Positions 1 through 7,994 of a DNA stretch of 64,000 nucleotides are shown here, in pieces (the stretch's first letter is position 1; every line of letters begins with the position of its first letter). Below the pieces are notes generated by a model, which was given only the letters and a program-made list of their open reading frames with translations, searched no databases and was not told where the DNA came from. Made by a program: the position numbers and the translations under genes. This DNA is from Xylanibacter rarus (GTDB taxonomy: Bacteria; Bacteroidota; Bacteroidia; Bacteroidales; Bacteroidaceae), in the NCBI RefSeq assembly GCF_001275135.1, contig NZ_LFQU01000016.1:1-64000 (forward strand). The letters run 5' to 3'.

Positions 1-257
1 ATTTTATTTTTTAATGTTTTGTGATATTGAATTTTATTTTGTCGGGTCATTTTATTTGGCTGTACATAAGGTGAGTGATTAATGCATGTAAGGGAGTAGT
101 TCAAGCAAGATAAATGATTTATAATGAAATGCTTGTGACTAAGGACGTATTCTATTCAGTCTAAAATAAATGTTAATGCTATGTATTGTGGAATACTAAA
201 AGTTTTTTGCTAATGAAAAAGTATTATATGCTAATTCATAAAAATCGTATTGAAATA

Positions 258-289
258 TTTGCAGCATTGAGAATAAATATGTAATTTTG
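258..289 (+). promoter_or_regulatory. Promoter of the ribE leader
   Basis: A -33 TTTG lies at 258-261 and a -7 box TAATTTTG at 282-289, separated by 20 bp, which matches the Bacteroidetes housekeeping promoter. Transcription should begin near 296, about 260 nt before the riboflavin synthase start codon. Bases 1-257 hold no gene that I can recognise. Confidence 0.6.
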
Positions 290-311
290 CATCATCAAAA
301 GATGTAAATAC

Positions 312-491
312 AGACCGTATTAGTTCGATCGGGATACTCATCAAATTAAAACTGAAAACCGAGAAGACTTCTTTTGCTAATGGCGGGCCACAATATCTTA
401 TGGTATAGCTGTAAAGCCGGTGGATTACAAAGGCGGAGAGCTCTCAAATCCTTATATTGCTCGGAGTTTCATCACATCACTGGTACGGTCT
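312..491 (+). ncRNA. Candidate structured leader RNA upstream of ribE
   Basis: A perfect 8-bp helix (AGACCGTA at 312-319 with TACGGTCT at 484-491) closes a region of about 180 nt. Inside it, GAAA plus CCGAG (354-357, 359-363) pair with CTCGG plus TTTC (460-464, 467-470), and GGATT (422-426) pairs with AATCC (447-451). The domain starts just after a good promoter and is followed by a hairpin at 505-525 and then ribE, an arrangement that resembles a riboswitch or a separate small RNA. I could not match it to the conserved FMN-riboswitch core, so its identity is open. Confidence 0.4.
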
Positions 492-504
492 TTTTCAGTA
501 TAAA

Positions 505-525
505 GGGCAGGATTGTATCCTGCCC
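505..525 (+). terminator. Hairpin in front of ribE
   Basis: A perfect 9-bp stem (GGGCAGGAT with ATCCTGCCC, 3-nt loop) lies 30 nt before the ribE start codon. It is followed by a T-rich but not pure U tract. It may end the upstream small RNA or act as an attenuator for ribE. Confidence 0.5.
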
Positions 526-555
526 ATATTGTTTAATTTAAAAGTTATCATTATT

Positions 556-1158
556 ATGTTTTCTGGAATTATAGAAGATATGGCTATAGTGTCTGCAATT
601 GAAAAAGATAAAGATAATGTAAATTATACATTCAGATGTTCTTTTGCAAATGAATTGAAAATAGACCAAAGTGTTTCACATAATGGCGTGTGTCTTACTG
701 TTGTGAACCTTGATAATGATGAGTATACTGTTACAGCCATGAAGGAGACATTGGAGCGTTCAAATCTTGGCTTGTTATCTGTTGGTGATAAAGTTAATGT
801 TGAACGTTCAATGATAATGAATGGACGTCTTGACGGGCATATTGTGCAAGGCCATGTTGATATGACGGCTGAATGTATTAATATTGAAGACGCCAACGGC
901 AGTACTTATTTTACGTTTAAATATCCGTTTGACAAAGAGATGGCTCGTCGTGGATATTTTACAGTAGATAAAGGTAGTGTAACGGTAAATGGTGTTTCTC
1001 TTACTGTATGTAACCCGACCGCGGACACATTTCAGGTCGCGATAATTCCTTATACATTTGAACATACAAATTTTTGTGATATTAAATTAGGAAGTAAGGT
1101 CAATATCGAGTTTGATATTCTTGGGAAGTATATAGCCAGGTTAAGTTCTTTATCATAA
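556..1158 (+). CDS. ribE: Riboflavin synthase alpha subunit
   Basis: The enzyme dismutates two 6,7-dimethyl-8-ribityllumazine molecules to riboflavin in the cytosol. The 200-residue protein starts MFSGIIEDMA, the usual start of the family, and contains the two tandem lumazine-binding barrels: the first with SVSHNGVCLTVV, the second with GSVTVNGVSLTVC. An upstream in-frame start at 457 would add 33 residues unlike the family, so 556 is preferred. The gene is preceded by a structured leader and hairpin, which suggests flavin-related or other RNA-level control. No other riboflavin genes lie next to it. Confidence 0.93.
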   Translation: MFSGIIEDMAIVSAIEKDKDNVNYTFRCSFANELKIDQSVSHNGVCLTVVNLDNDEYTVTAMKETLERSNLGLLSVGDKVNVERSMIMNGRLDGHIVQGHVDMTAECINIEDANGSTYFTFKYPFDKEMARRGYFTVDKGSVTVNGVSLTVCNPTADTFQVAIIPYTFEHTNFCDIKLGSKVNIEFDILGKYIARLSSLS

Positions 1159-1238
1159 TTAAATAACTTTTGTTAAGACTTTTGGCGAAAATCGACAAAA
1201 TGGATAATTGTCTCTACTAAGTAGTTACATATATCCAT

Positions 1239-1273
1239 TTTGTTTTTTATGTATTTTTTTCTTCTTATTTTTG
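1239..1273 (+). promoter_or_regulatory. Promoter of the efflux operon
   Basis: The -7 box TATTTTTG is at 1266-1273 with TTTG at 1239-1242. The 23-bp spacing is longer than usual, so the -33 assignment is weak. The ATG follows 26 bases downstream of the -7 box. Confidence 0.45.
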
Positions 1274-1298
1274 CATACAGATTATTTAATGCAAGGAT

Positions 1299-2624
1299 AT
1301 GAAGATAACAAAATTTTTTATGATCGGTGCATTGTTTTTGACACCTGCGATAGCGTTCGCTGGCGAGGTAAAACAGTGGACTTTAAAGGAATGCATTGAT
1401 TATGCGATTAAGAACAACATAAAGATACAAACCGGTATCCTTTCTGTTGCATCTACAAAAGAAGATGTTAAAGAGGCAAGCGCAAGTCTTTTTCCGTCAT
1501 TGTCGTTTTCAACTACTCATCAGGCCGGTTATCAACCTTTTTTAAGTGGTGATAAATCTCAAACGGATAAAGGTAGCTATGCTGGCGATTATGGATTAAA
1601 TGCAACTTGGACTGTATGGAATGGAAATAAAAATCATAACAATATAAAATTGCAGAAGATAACAAGCCAGCAGGCCAATTTAAGCTTAGAAGAAAATGTT
1701 AATAGTATTCAGGAGCAGATCGTCCAGCTTTATGTTCAGATTTTATATGTCAGCGAAGCTGTTGATGTAAACGCTCAAATACTTGAGATAAGTAAACAGA
1801 ATGCGGCAAGGGGAAAGGAAATGTATGATGTCGGCTCGTTGTCAAAAGCTGATTTGGCTCAACTTGATGCGCAGGTCGCTACAGATGAGTATAATCTTGT
1901 AAATATTAAAGGTGAATTAGAAGATTATAAGCTTCAGATGAAAAACCTTCTTAGGTTAAACTATGATTATGTTTTTGACATAGCATTGCCTAGTTCAACA
2001 GATGAACAGGCTCTTGGAGTTATACCTTCTGCAAAAGAAGTCTTAGATAATGCTCTTTCGCTTCGCCCGGAAATGCAAAATGCAAAATTAGGTGTTGAGG
2101 CCAGTAATTTGGATATTGAGATTGCTAAAGCTGGTTATAGTCCCACAATAAGTCTTTCTGGAGGAGTGGGGACAAACACGCTAACAGGTATCGGGCAAAA
2201 TTGGGCAAATCAAATGAAAAGCAATTTTAATGGTTCGCTAGGCGTCACCTTAAGTATACCAATATTTGACAATCGTTCAACTAAAACAGCAATTAATAAG
2301 GCAAAGATGGGGCTTCAGCAATCAGAGCTTGAAGTTGCAGATGCTCAAAGTAATCTTGCTTTAACAATTCAAGGATTTTGGATAAATGCGATGACAAATC
2401 AACAGCGTTTTAGGTCGGCACAAGTTAGTGTTAGTAGTGCAAAAGAAAGTTATGGGCTTTTAAGTGAACAATTTCGTTTAGGTCTTAAAAATATTGTTGA
2501 GCTTACTAATGCAAAAACAGTATTACTTAATGCTCAGCAGAGTCGTTTAGAGAGCAAATATATGACCATTCTTTATTTGCAACTACTTAATTTCTATAAA
2601 GGTGAAGAAATGAATTTAATATAA
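1299..2624 (+). CDS. TolC-family outer membrane efflux protein
   Basis: This is the outer-membrane channel of a tripartite exporter. The 441-residue protein has a signal peptide (MKITKFFMIGALFLTPAIAFA) and two long alpha-helical coiled-coil repeats typical of OEP/TolC proteins. The second repeat begins near residue 250 with the LRPEMQNAKLGVEASNLDIEIAKAGYSPTISLSG pattern of family members. It is the first gene of a run in which the adaptor begins 9 bases after its stop codon, followed by ABC ATPase and permease, so its partner is almost certainly the MacA/MacB-like pump encoded beside it. The transported substrate cannot be read from sequence. Confidence 0.9.
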   Translation: MKITKFFMIGALFLTPAIAFAGEVKQWTLKECIDYAIKNNIKIQTGILSVASTKEDVKEASASLFPSLSFSTTHQAGYQPFLSGDKSQTDKGSYAGDYGLNATWTVWNGNKNHNNIKLQKITSQQANLSLEENVNSIQEQIVQLYVQILYVSEAVDVNAQILEISKQNAARGKEMYDVGSLSKADLAQLDAQVATDEYNLVNIKGELEDYKLQMKNLLRLNYDYVFDIALPSSTDEQALGVIPSAKEVLDNALSLRPEMQNAKLGVEASNLDIEIAKAGYSPTISLSGGVGTNTLTGIGQNWANQMKSNFNGSLGVTLSIPIFDNRSTKTAINKAKMGLQQSELEVADAQSNLALTIQGFWINAMTNQQRFRSAQVSVSSAKESYGLLSEQFRLGLKNIVELTNAKTVLLNAQQSRLESKYMTILYLQLLNFYKGEEMNLI

Positions 2625-2633
2625 CCCGGTAAA

Positions 2634-3821
2634 ATGAAGAAAAAGATTATCATTAGTTTGGCAGTCGTTGTCATTATCGTTGTTTGTTGCAGCTTGTTTT
2701 TCTGCGGCAAAGGAAAGCATGAGATTTCATATGACACTGCTGTAGTTGGTGTGAGCAATATTTCTAATAGTGTTACAGCGACAGGTACGATAGAGCCTGT
2801 GACCTCTGTTGACGTTGGTACACAGGTCTCTGGTATAGTTGATAAAATCTATGTCGATTATAATACTGTTGTAAAAAAAGGACAGGTTATAGCTGAACTG
2901 GATAAGACAAATCTTATCAGCGAGTTAAATATTGCAAAGGCTAATTTGAGCGATGCAACTAGTAACTTGCGTTACCAGCAGGCTAATTATAAACGCTATA
3001 ATGCGCTATATAAAAAAGGTCTAATTAGCGCTGATGATTATGAGAATGCATTATTGTCATACCGTCAGGCACAAGATGCAGTCAGACAGCAAAAAGAGAG
3101 CGTTCAGAAAGCTCAGACTAATCTTGGATATGCTACTATCACATCACCAATTGATGGAGTCGTACTGTCAAAAGAGGTTGAAGAAGGGCAGACTGTTGCG
3201 GCTAGCTTTGAAACTCCTACATTGTTCACTATTGCAAGAGATCTTACGGACATGAGAGTGATTGCAGATGTTGATGAAGCTGATATTGGTGATGTTAAAG
3301 AAGGAGAACGCGTTTCTTTTACAGTTGATGCTTATCCGGATGACACTTTTTCAGGTACCGTTACTCAGGTTAGGCAGGAGGCCACGACAACTAATAATGT
3401 CGTTACTTATGAGGTGGTAATTAGTGCTCCTAATAAGGATTTAAAGTTAAAACCAGGTCTTACTGCCAATGTTACAATTTATACACTTGAGAAATCTAAT
3501 GTGTTGAGTGTCCCGAATAAGGCATTAAGGTTTACTCCTACAAAGGAACTGATAGGAGATGCTGTAATAAAAGATTGTAAAGGCAGTAAAAAAGTTTGGA
3601 CATTTAGTAATAATGTTTTTGAGGCTCATCCTGTAACTGTTGGAATCAGTGATGGAATTAATACAGAGTTGCTTGGTGGTATCAAAAAAGGTGCAAAAAT
3701 AATAACAGAGATAAAAGTCGGTATGGGCAATGGGGGCAATGCTGTTCCGCCATCTGAGGCTTCAATGCAGGAGTCTAGTCCGTTTGCTCCAAAAGGGCCT
3801 GGTCAAAACAAGAAAAAATAA
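2634..3821 (+). CDS. MacA-like periplasmic adaptor (HlyD/RND-MFP family)
   Basis: Periplasmic adaptor that couples an inner-membrane MacB transporter to a TolC channel. The 395-residue protein has an N-terminal membrane anchor (residues 4-24, followed by a Cys-rich stretch), a lipoyl-type half motif GTIEPVTSVDVGTQVSG, a helical hairpin around residues 100-165, a second lipoyl half (ATITSPIDGVVLSKEVEEGQ), and beta-barrel and membrane-proximal domains. The C-terminal tail is Pro/Gly/Lys rich. It sits between the TolC-like protein and the ABC ATPase with gaps of about 10 bases, so it is probably co-transcribed. A run of seven A at 2874-2880 is in frame here, which is useful as a contrast to the broken A-runs elsewhere. 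Confidence 0.9.
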   Translation: MKKKIIISLAVVVIIVVCCSLFFCGKGKHEISYDTAVVGVSNISNSVTATGTIEPVTSVDVGTQVSGIVDKIYVDYNTVVKKGQVIAELDKTNLISELNIAKANLSDATSNLRYQQANYKRYNALYKKGLISADDYENALLSYRQAQDAVRQQKESVQKAQTNLGYATITSPIDGVVLSKEVEEGQTVAASFETPTLFTIARDLTDMRVIADVDEADIGDVKEGERVSFTVDAYPDDTFSGTVTQVRQEATTTNNVVTYEVVISAPNKDLKLKPGLTANVTIYTLEKSNVLSVPNKALRFTPTKELIGDAVIKDCKGSKKVWTFSNNVFEAHPVTVGISDGINTELLGGIKKGAKIITEIKVGMGNGGNAVPPSEASMQESSPFAPKGPGQNKKK

Positions 3822-3832
3822 TTAATAAGGAA

Positions 3833-4600
3833 ATGTCAGATATTAATTCAGATAATCGTAAGGTAGTCATTGAACTTCAGAATGTGTTTCGTGATTTTCA
3901 TGTTGGTGATGAGACTGTACATGCCCTGCGAGGTGTATCTTTTAAAATATATGAAGGAGAATTCGTTACCATAATGGGTAAGTCTGGTTCTGGTAAATCA
4001 ACTCTTCTTAATCAATTAGGATGTCTCGATACTCCTAGTCGTGGTGAGTATTATCTTGACGGCATATCTGTACGTAAAATGAAAAAGCCGGAAAGGGCTG
4101 TATTGAGGAATCGCAAGATAGGCTTTGTATTTCAAAATTATAATCTTTTGCCAAAGACAACCAGTATAGAGAATGTTGAGCTTCCTTTAATGTACAATCC
4201 TGGTATTAGTGCAAAAGAACGTCGTGAGCGTTCAATAGAAGCTCTGAAAGCTGTAGGATTGGGCAATCGTCTTTATCATAAGTCAAATCAGATGTCTGGA
4301 GGTCAGATGCAACGTGTCGCCATTGCGCGTGCATTGGTCAACAATCCTGCTGTTTTACTTGCAGATGAGGCTACAGGAAATCTTGACACGCGCACGTCTT
4401 TCGAGATATTGGTCCTATTCCAAAAATTGCATGCAGCAGGAAGAACTATTATTTTTGTAACGCATAATCCTGATATTGCGAATTATTCGAGTCGGAATAT
4501 AGTCCTTCGTGATGGTATTGTAAGAAGTGATGAAGTTAATAATAATATTCTTTCTGCTGCTAAGGCTCTTGCAGAGCTGCCGCCTTCTCGAGATGATTGA
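3833..4600 (+). CDS. MacB-type ABC transporter ATP-binding protein
   Basis: Cytosolic nucleotide-binding subunit of the LolD/MacB class. The 255-residue protein shows Walker A GKSGSGKST, Q-loop FQNYNLLP, ABC signature MSGGQMQRVA, Walker B VLLADEATGNLD and the switch His in FVTHNPD. In E. coli MacB the ATPase is fused to the membrane domain, whereas here the two are separate genes, which is common in Bacteroidetes. It follows the adaptor gene by 11 bases. Confidence 0.92.
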   Translation: MSDINSDNRKVVIELQNVFRDFHVGDETVHALRGVSFKIYEGEFVTIMGKSGSGKSTLLNQLGCLDTPSRGEYYLDGISVRKMKKPERAVLRNRKIGFVFQNYNLLPKTTSIENVELPLMYNPGISAKERRERSIEALKAVGLGNRLYHKSNQMSGGQMQRVAIARALVNNPAVLLADEATGNLDTRTSFEILVLFQKLHAAGRTIIFVTHNPDIANYSSRNIVLRDGIVRSDEVNNNILSAAKALAELPPSRDD

Positions 4601-4668
4601 TTTATTTATATGGTGAGATTAATTCGTATTTATATGGGCTTGGACTTTCATATAATGTAGATTTATCG

Positions 4669-4676
4669 TACCTTTG
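4669..4676 (+). promoter_or_regulatory. Possible internal -7 box before the permease
   Basis: TACCTTTG at 4669-4676 fits the -7 consensus and lies in the only sizeable gap (118 bases) of the exporter operon. No good -33 TTTG is seen at the correct spacing, so an internal promoter is only a possibility. Confidence 0.25.
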
Positions 4677-4718
4677 GGAAATTTAAAAGCTGAGGTTTAA
4701 AAAGAGATTAAAGAACAA

Positions 4719-5957
4719 ATGAGTATAACCAATTTATTTAAGATAGCATTACGTGCGATAGCAGCAAACAAGCTGCGCTCTTTTCTTACGATGCTTGGTA
4801 TAATAATTGGTGTGGCATCGGTTATTACCATGTTGGCAATAGGACAGGGCAGCAAGCAAAGTATACAAAAACAAATATCCGAAATGGGGTCAAATATGAT
4901 AATGATTATGCCTGGGCAGGATATGCGTGGAGGTGTGCGACAAGAAGCTTCTTCAATGGAAACGCTTAAATTGACAGATTATGAAGCACTAAAAGATCAA
5001 TGCAAATATATTAGTGCAATAAGTCCTGTAGTAAATAGTTCTGGCCAGTTTATCAATGGTAATAACAATACACCATCAACGATATATGGAGTGAACCAGG
5101 ATTATTTGACAATACGAAAATTGGACGTTGAAGACGGAGAGATGTTTTCAGATGAAGATATAAAGTCTAGTGCAAAAGTTTGTGTTGTTGGAAAAACTGT
5201 TGTTGATAATCTTTTTCCTGATGAATCTGATCCCGTAGGGAAGGTTATACGTTTTAACACGATTCCTTTTCGTATTGTAGGTGTCCTGAAAAGTAAAGGA
5301 TACAATTCTATGGGTATGGATCAGGACGATTTGGTGCTTGCGCCTTATTCGGCTGTTATGAAACGTATACTTGCTATAACCTACGTACAGAGTATTTCAT
5401 GTTCTGCTCTTACTGAGGACTTGACAGATAAAGCTACAGAAGAAATTACATCGATTTTACGTTCTCAGCATAAACTAAAGGATGCCACAGATGATTTTGA
5501 AGGCGATGAGGATGATTTTAATATACGTTCTCAAGAAGAGTTGGCTACCATGATGAACTCAACGACAGACCTAATGACAATCTTGTTGGCATGTATTGCA
5601 GGCATATCTCTTGTCGTAGGAGGTATTGGAATAATGAACATCATGTATGTCAGTGTTACTGAACGTACTCGTGAAATCGGTTTGCGTATGAGTGTCGGAG
5701 CAAGAGGGGTAGACATCCTGAGCCAGTTCCTCATAGAGTCAATTCTTTTAAGTGTTACTGGTGGATTAATTGGGGTACTCATTGGTATCGGTGCTACTTT
5801 TGGAGTAAATATATTTGCCAAATGGCCAGTGCTTATACAGCCTTGGAGTGTATTCCTTAGCTTTTTTGTCTGTACGGCAACTGGAGTTTTCTTTGGATGG
5901 TATCCGGCCAAGAAGGCTGCTCAACTTGATCCGATAGAAGCTATTAGGTATGAGTAG
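4719..5957 (+). CDS. MacB-like ABC transporter permease
   Basis: Inner-membrane permease of the FtsX/MacB fold. The 412-residue protein has an N-terminal transmembrane helix following LRAIAANKLRSFLTMLGIIIGVASV, a large periplasmic MacB_PCD domain (about residues 45-265), and three C-terminal helices with the family signature VTERTREIGLRMSVGAR between them. The C-terminus PAKKAAQLDPIEAIRYE is diagnostic of the family. Together with the preceding three genes it forms a complete tripartite mechanotransmission exporter for an unknown substrate (peptides, antibiotics or lipids are typical). Confidence 0.92.
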   Translation: MSITNLFKIALRAIAANKLRSFLTMLGIIIGVASVITMLAIGQGSKQSIQKQISEMGSNMIMIMPGQDMRGGVRQEASSMETLKLTDYEALKDQCKYISAISPVVNSSGQFINGNNNTPSTIYGVNQDYLTIRKLDVEDGEMFSDEDIKSSAKVCVVGKTVVDNLFPDESDPVGKVIRFNTIPFRIVGVLKSKGYNSMGMDQDDLVLAPYSAVMKRILAITYVQSISCSALTEDLTDKATEEITSILRSQHKLKDATDDFEGDEDDFNIRSQEELATMMNSTTDLMTILLACIAGISLVVGGIGIMNIMYVSVTERTREIGLRMSVGARGVDILSQFLIESILLSVTGGLIGVLIGIGATFGVNIFAKWPVLIQPWSVFLSFFVCTATGVFFGWYPAKKAAQLDPIEAIRYE

Positions 5958-5999
5958 GCTAATATGAATTGATTAAGAAATTAGAATTGATTGGAAACT

Positions 6000-7079
6000 A
6001 TGAGCAAAAAGAACGCATTCTTAATTATTTTTCATCTGTTTTGTTGGATTATCGTTGCCTTGCCTTCGGTTATCTTTGTTCCACAGCGCATACAGTATGA
6101 TGCCGTGATGTATCTTATCCGCTTGTGTTTTCCTGCGTTTATGTGCGTCATATTTTATCTTAATTATTTTTGGCTTGCTCCACGTTGCATAATTTCAAGT
6201 CGTCGAAAAAATGTTTATATTGTAATTAACGCTTTTGTTATTACAATATTGGCGATATGTATGCAATTTATGATGGATTATATACATATACGTGAGATGG
6301 AGGCTGGTTGGACGCCACCACAACATGAACGCTTTACAAAAATGTCTGTATTCTTATCATTGACCATTCGCAATGGTTGTTCATTTGCTTTTTCTGCAGC
6401 AGTGGGAACCTTATTGTGTCTTGCGATGAAATGGCAAAAAGCCGAAGCCGCAAGACGCGAAATGGAAATACAAAAAACAGAGGCCGAATTAAAAAATTTG
6501 CGTAACCAAATTAATCCACATTTTCTGCTTAATACATTAAATAATATATATGCACTTATCTCTTTTGATCAGACAAAGGCACAGAAGGCCGTTCTTTCTT
6601 TGAGCGCTTTATTGCGTCAGATGCTTTATGGTACACAGAAAAATGCTATAACCTTGAAAGAAGAGGCTGATTTTATTACACATTATGTTGATTTAATGCG
6701 TATTAGAACAGGTGAAAACGTTAATATAAAATTAAATATATCCATACCGCCTTCTAATGATATATTCATTGCGCCGGTAATATTAATCTCATTAGTAGAG
6801 AATGCTTTTAAACATGGTATTAGTCCTACTATGACTAGCTTTATTTCAATCAATCTGTTTTCTGATGGTGAAAAAATTGAGTTTGAAATAAAAAACAGCA
6901 ATTTCCCTAAAAATAATTCAGATAAAAGTGGTCATGGCATAGGTCTTAAGCAAGTTGCGAAACGTTTGGACCTTGCATATAAAGATAAATATGAATGGAT
7001 AAAAGGTGTAGATGATTTAAATAAAGTATATTACTCTAAAATTATTATTTATGATATTAAATTGTGCGATAATAGATGA
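6000..7079 (+). CDS. LytS/YehU-type sensor histidine kinase
   Basis: Membrane sensor kinase. The 359-residue protein has four N-terminal hydrophobic segments (about residues 5-150), a short coiled coil, then the His_kinase domain with the phosphoacceptor block NQINPHFLLNTLNNIYALI, and an HATPase segment with VENAFKHG and GHGIGLKQV. ATG at 6000 is preferred over a TTG three codons upstream. The 3' end overlaps the response regulator gene by 29 bases, so the two are translationally coupled. Placement directly after the exporter genes suggests the pair senses envelope stress or the exporter's substrate, which is inference. Confidence 0.88.
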   Translation: MSKKNAFLIIFHLFCWIIVALPSVIFVPQRIQYDAVMYLIRLCFPAFMCVIFYLNYFWLAPRCIISSRRKNVYIVINAFVITILAICMQFMMDYIHIREMEAGWTPPQHERFTKMSVFLSLTIRNGCSFAFSAAVGTLLCLAMKWQKAEAARREMEIQKTEAELKNLRNQINPHFLLNTLNNIYALISFDQTKAQKAVLSLSALLRQMLYGTQKNAITLKEEADFITHYVDLMRIRTGENVNIKLNISIPPSNDIFIAPVILISLVENAFKHGISPTMTSFISINLFSDGEKIEFEIKNSNFPKNNSDKSGHGIGLKQVAKRLDLAYKDKYEWIKGVDDLNKVYYSKIIIYDIKLCDNR

Positions 7080-7764
7080 TGAACCATTAGCAGCGAGATT
7101 GCTTGCCAGTTATGCAGAGAAGACTCCTGAATTAAAACTTACAGGAACTTATGATAGTGCTGTTTCTGCAATGAAAGTGTTAAGAAATAATCCTGTTGAT
7201 TTGTTGTTCCTAGACATTCAGATGCCTGAACTTAGTGGGCTTGAGTTTGCTAATATTATACCGAAGGAAACTCGTATTATTTTTACAACGGCTTTTGACC
7301 GTTATGCTATTGATGGCTACAAGGTTAATGCTATAGACTATCTTTTAAAACCGATAAGTTATGAGCAGTTTGTTATGGCTGTCAATAAGGCTGTTGAATG
7401 GTTTAAGACAATGAACCGTCAGGAGACAATGTCTCAAGACAAGTTTTTGTATATTAAAAGTGAGTATAAACTAGTAAAGGTTAGATTTGATGATATCCTT
7501 TATATCGAAGGCCTAAAAGACTATATTAAAGTGTATCTTGTTGATAACAAGAAACCAGTATTGTCTCTTATGAACATGAAGAAGTTGGAGGATTTTCTTC
7601 CGCATCCGCCTTTTATGAGAGTTCATCGGTCTTTTATTGTCAATATGACAAAAGTGGAGATGATTGATCGTGGGCGCATCATTATTGGCAGTACGATTAT
7701 TCCTGTTTCAGAAAGTTATAAAAATCAGTTCCAAAGTTTTATTGATAACCATATTTTGCAATAA
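7051..7764 (+). CDS. LytTR-family response regulator
   Basis: DNA-binding response regulator, partner of the overlapping kinase. The 237-residue protein has an N-terminal receiver domain with acidic pair DDEP, phospho-acceptor Asp in LLFLDIQMPELSG, conserved Thr in IIFTTAF and Lys in YLLKPI. The C-terminal LytTR domain contains DILYIEGLKDYIKVYL and FMRVHRSFIVN. It likely controls the upstream exporter operon. The direct target sites are not evident by eye. Confidence 0.92.
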   Translation: MILNCAIIDDEPLAARLLASYAEKTPELKLTGTYDSAVSAMKVLRNNPVDLLFLDIQMPELSGLEFANIIPKETRIIFTTAFDRYAIDGYKVNAIDYLLKPISYEQFVMAVNKAVEWFKTMNRQETMSQDKFLYIKSEYKLVKVRFDDILYIEGLKDYIKVYLVDNKKPVLSLMNMKKLEDFLPHPPFMRVHRSFIVNMTKVEMIDRGRIIIGSTIIPVSESYKNQFQSFIDNHILQ

Positions 7765-7930
7765 TAGACAGAAGGCTACTTGGGGATATTTATGTAATTT
7801 ATATTTTAAATGATATACGTATTTATCCTTATGTGGGTGAAATTGTGGTAATGAAGAGCAGAATGACATGATAAGTTCCTTTATTCATGTGAATAATGCC
7901 CATGCTCATATTATTTTGAATACGAATGTA

Positions 7931-7977
7931 CAATAAAGATAGGCGGCAAGTATATTACTTGCCGCCTATCTTTATTG
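7931..7977. terminator. Bidirectional terminator with a 20-bp perfect stem
   Basis: A 20-bp inverted repeat without mismatch (7931-7950 and 7958-7977, loop TATATTA) lies between the convergent response regulator and ppdK. The A/T flanks on both sides would supply U tracts for both strands. Confidence 0.9.
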
Positions 7978-7994
7978 TTAACTGTTTTTAGTCT

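Noticed and set aside
300-500. An FMN (RFN) riboswitch in front of ribE
   Set aside because: The position fits, but the conserved core of the FMN riboswitch could not be found, so I only call a structured leader.
379-540. A 53-codon open frame with four Cys inside the ribE leader
   Set aside because: It overlaps the paired RNA arms and the hairpin, has no family character, and the structure explains the sequence better.
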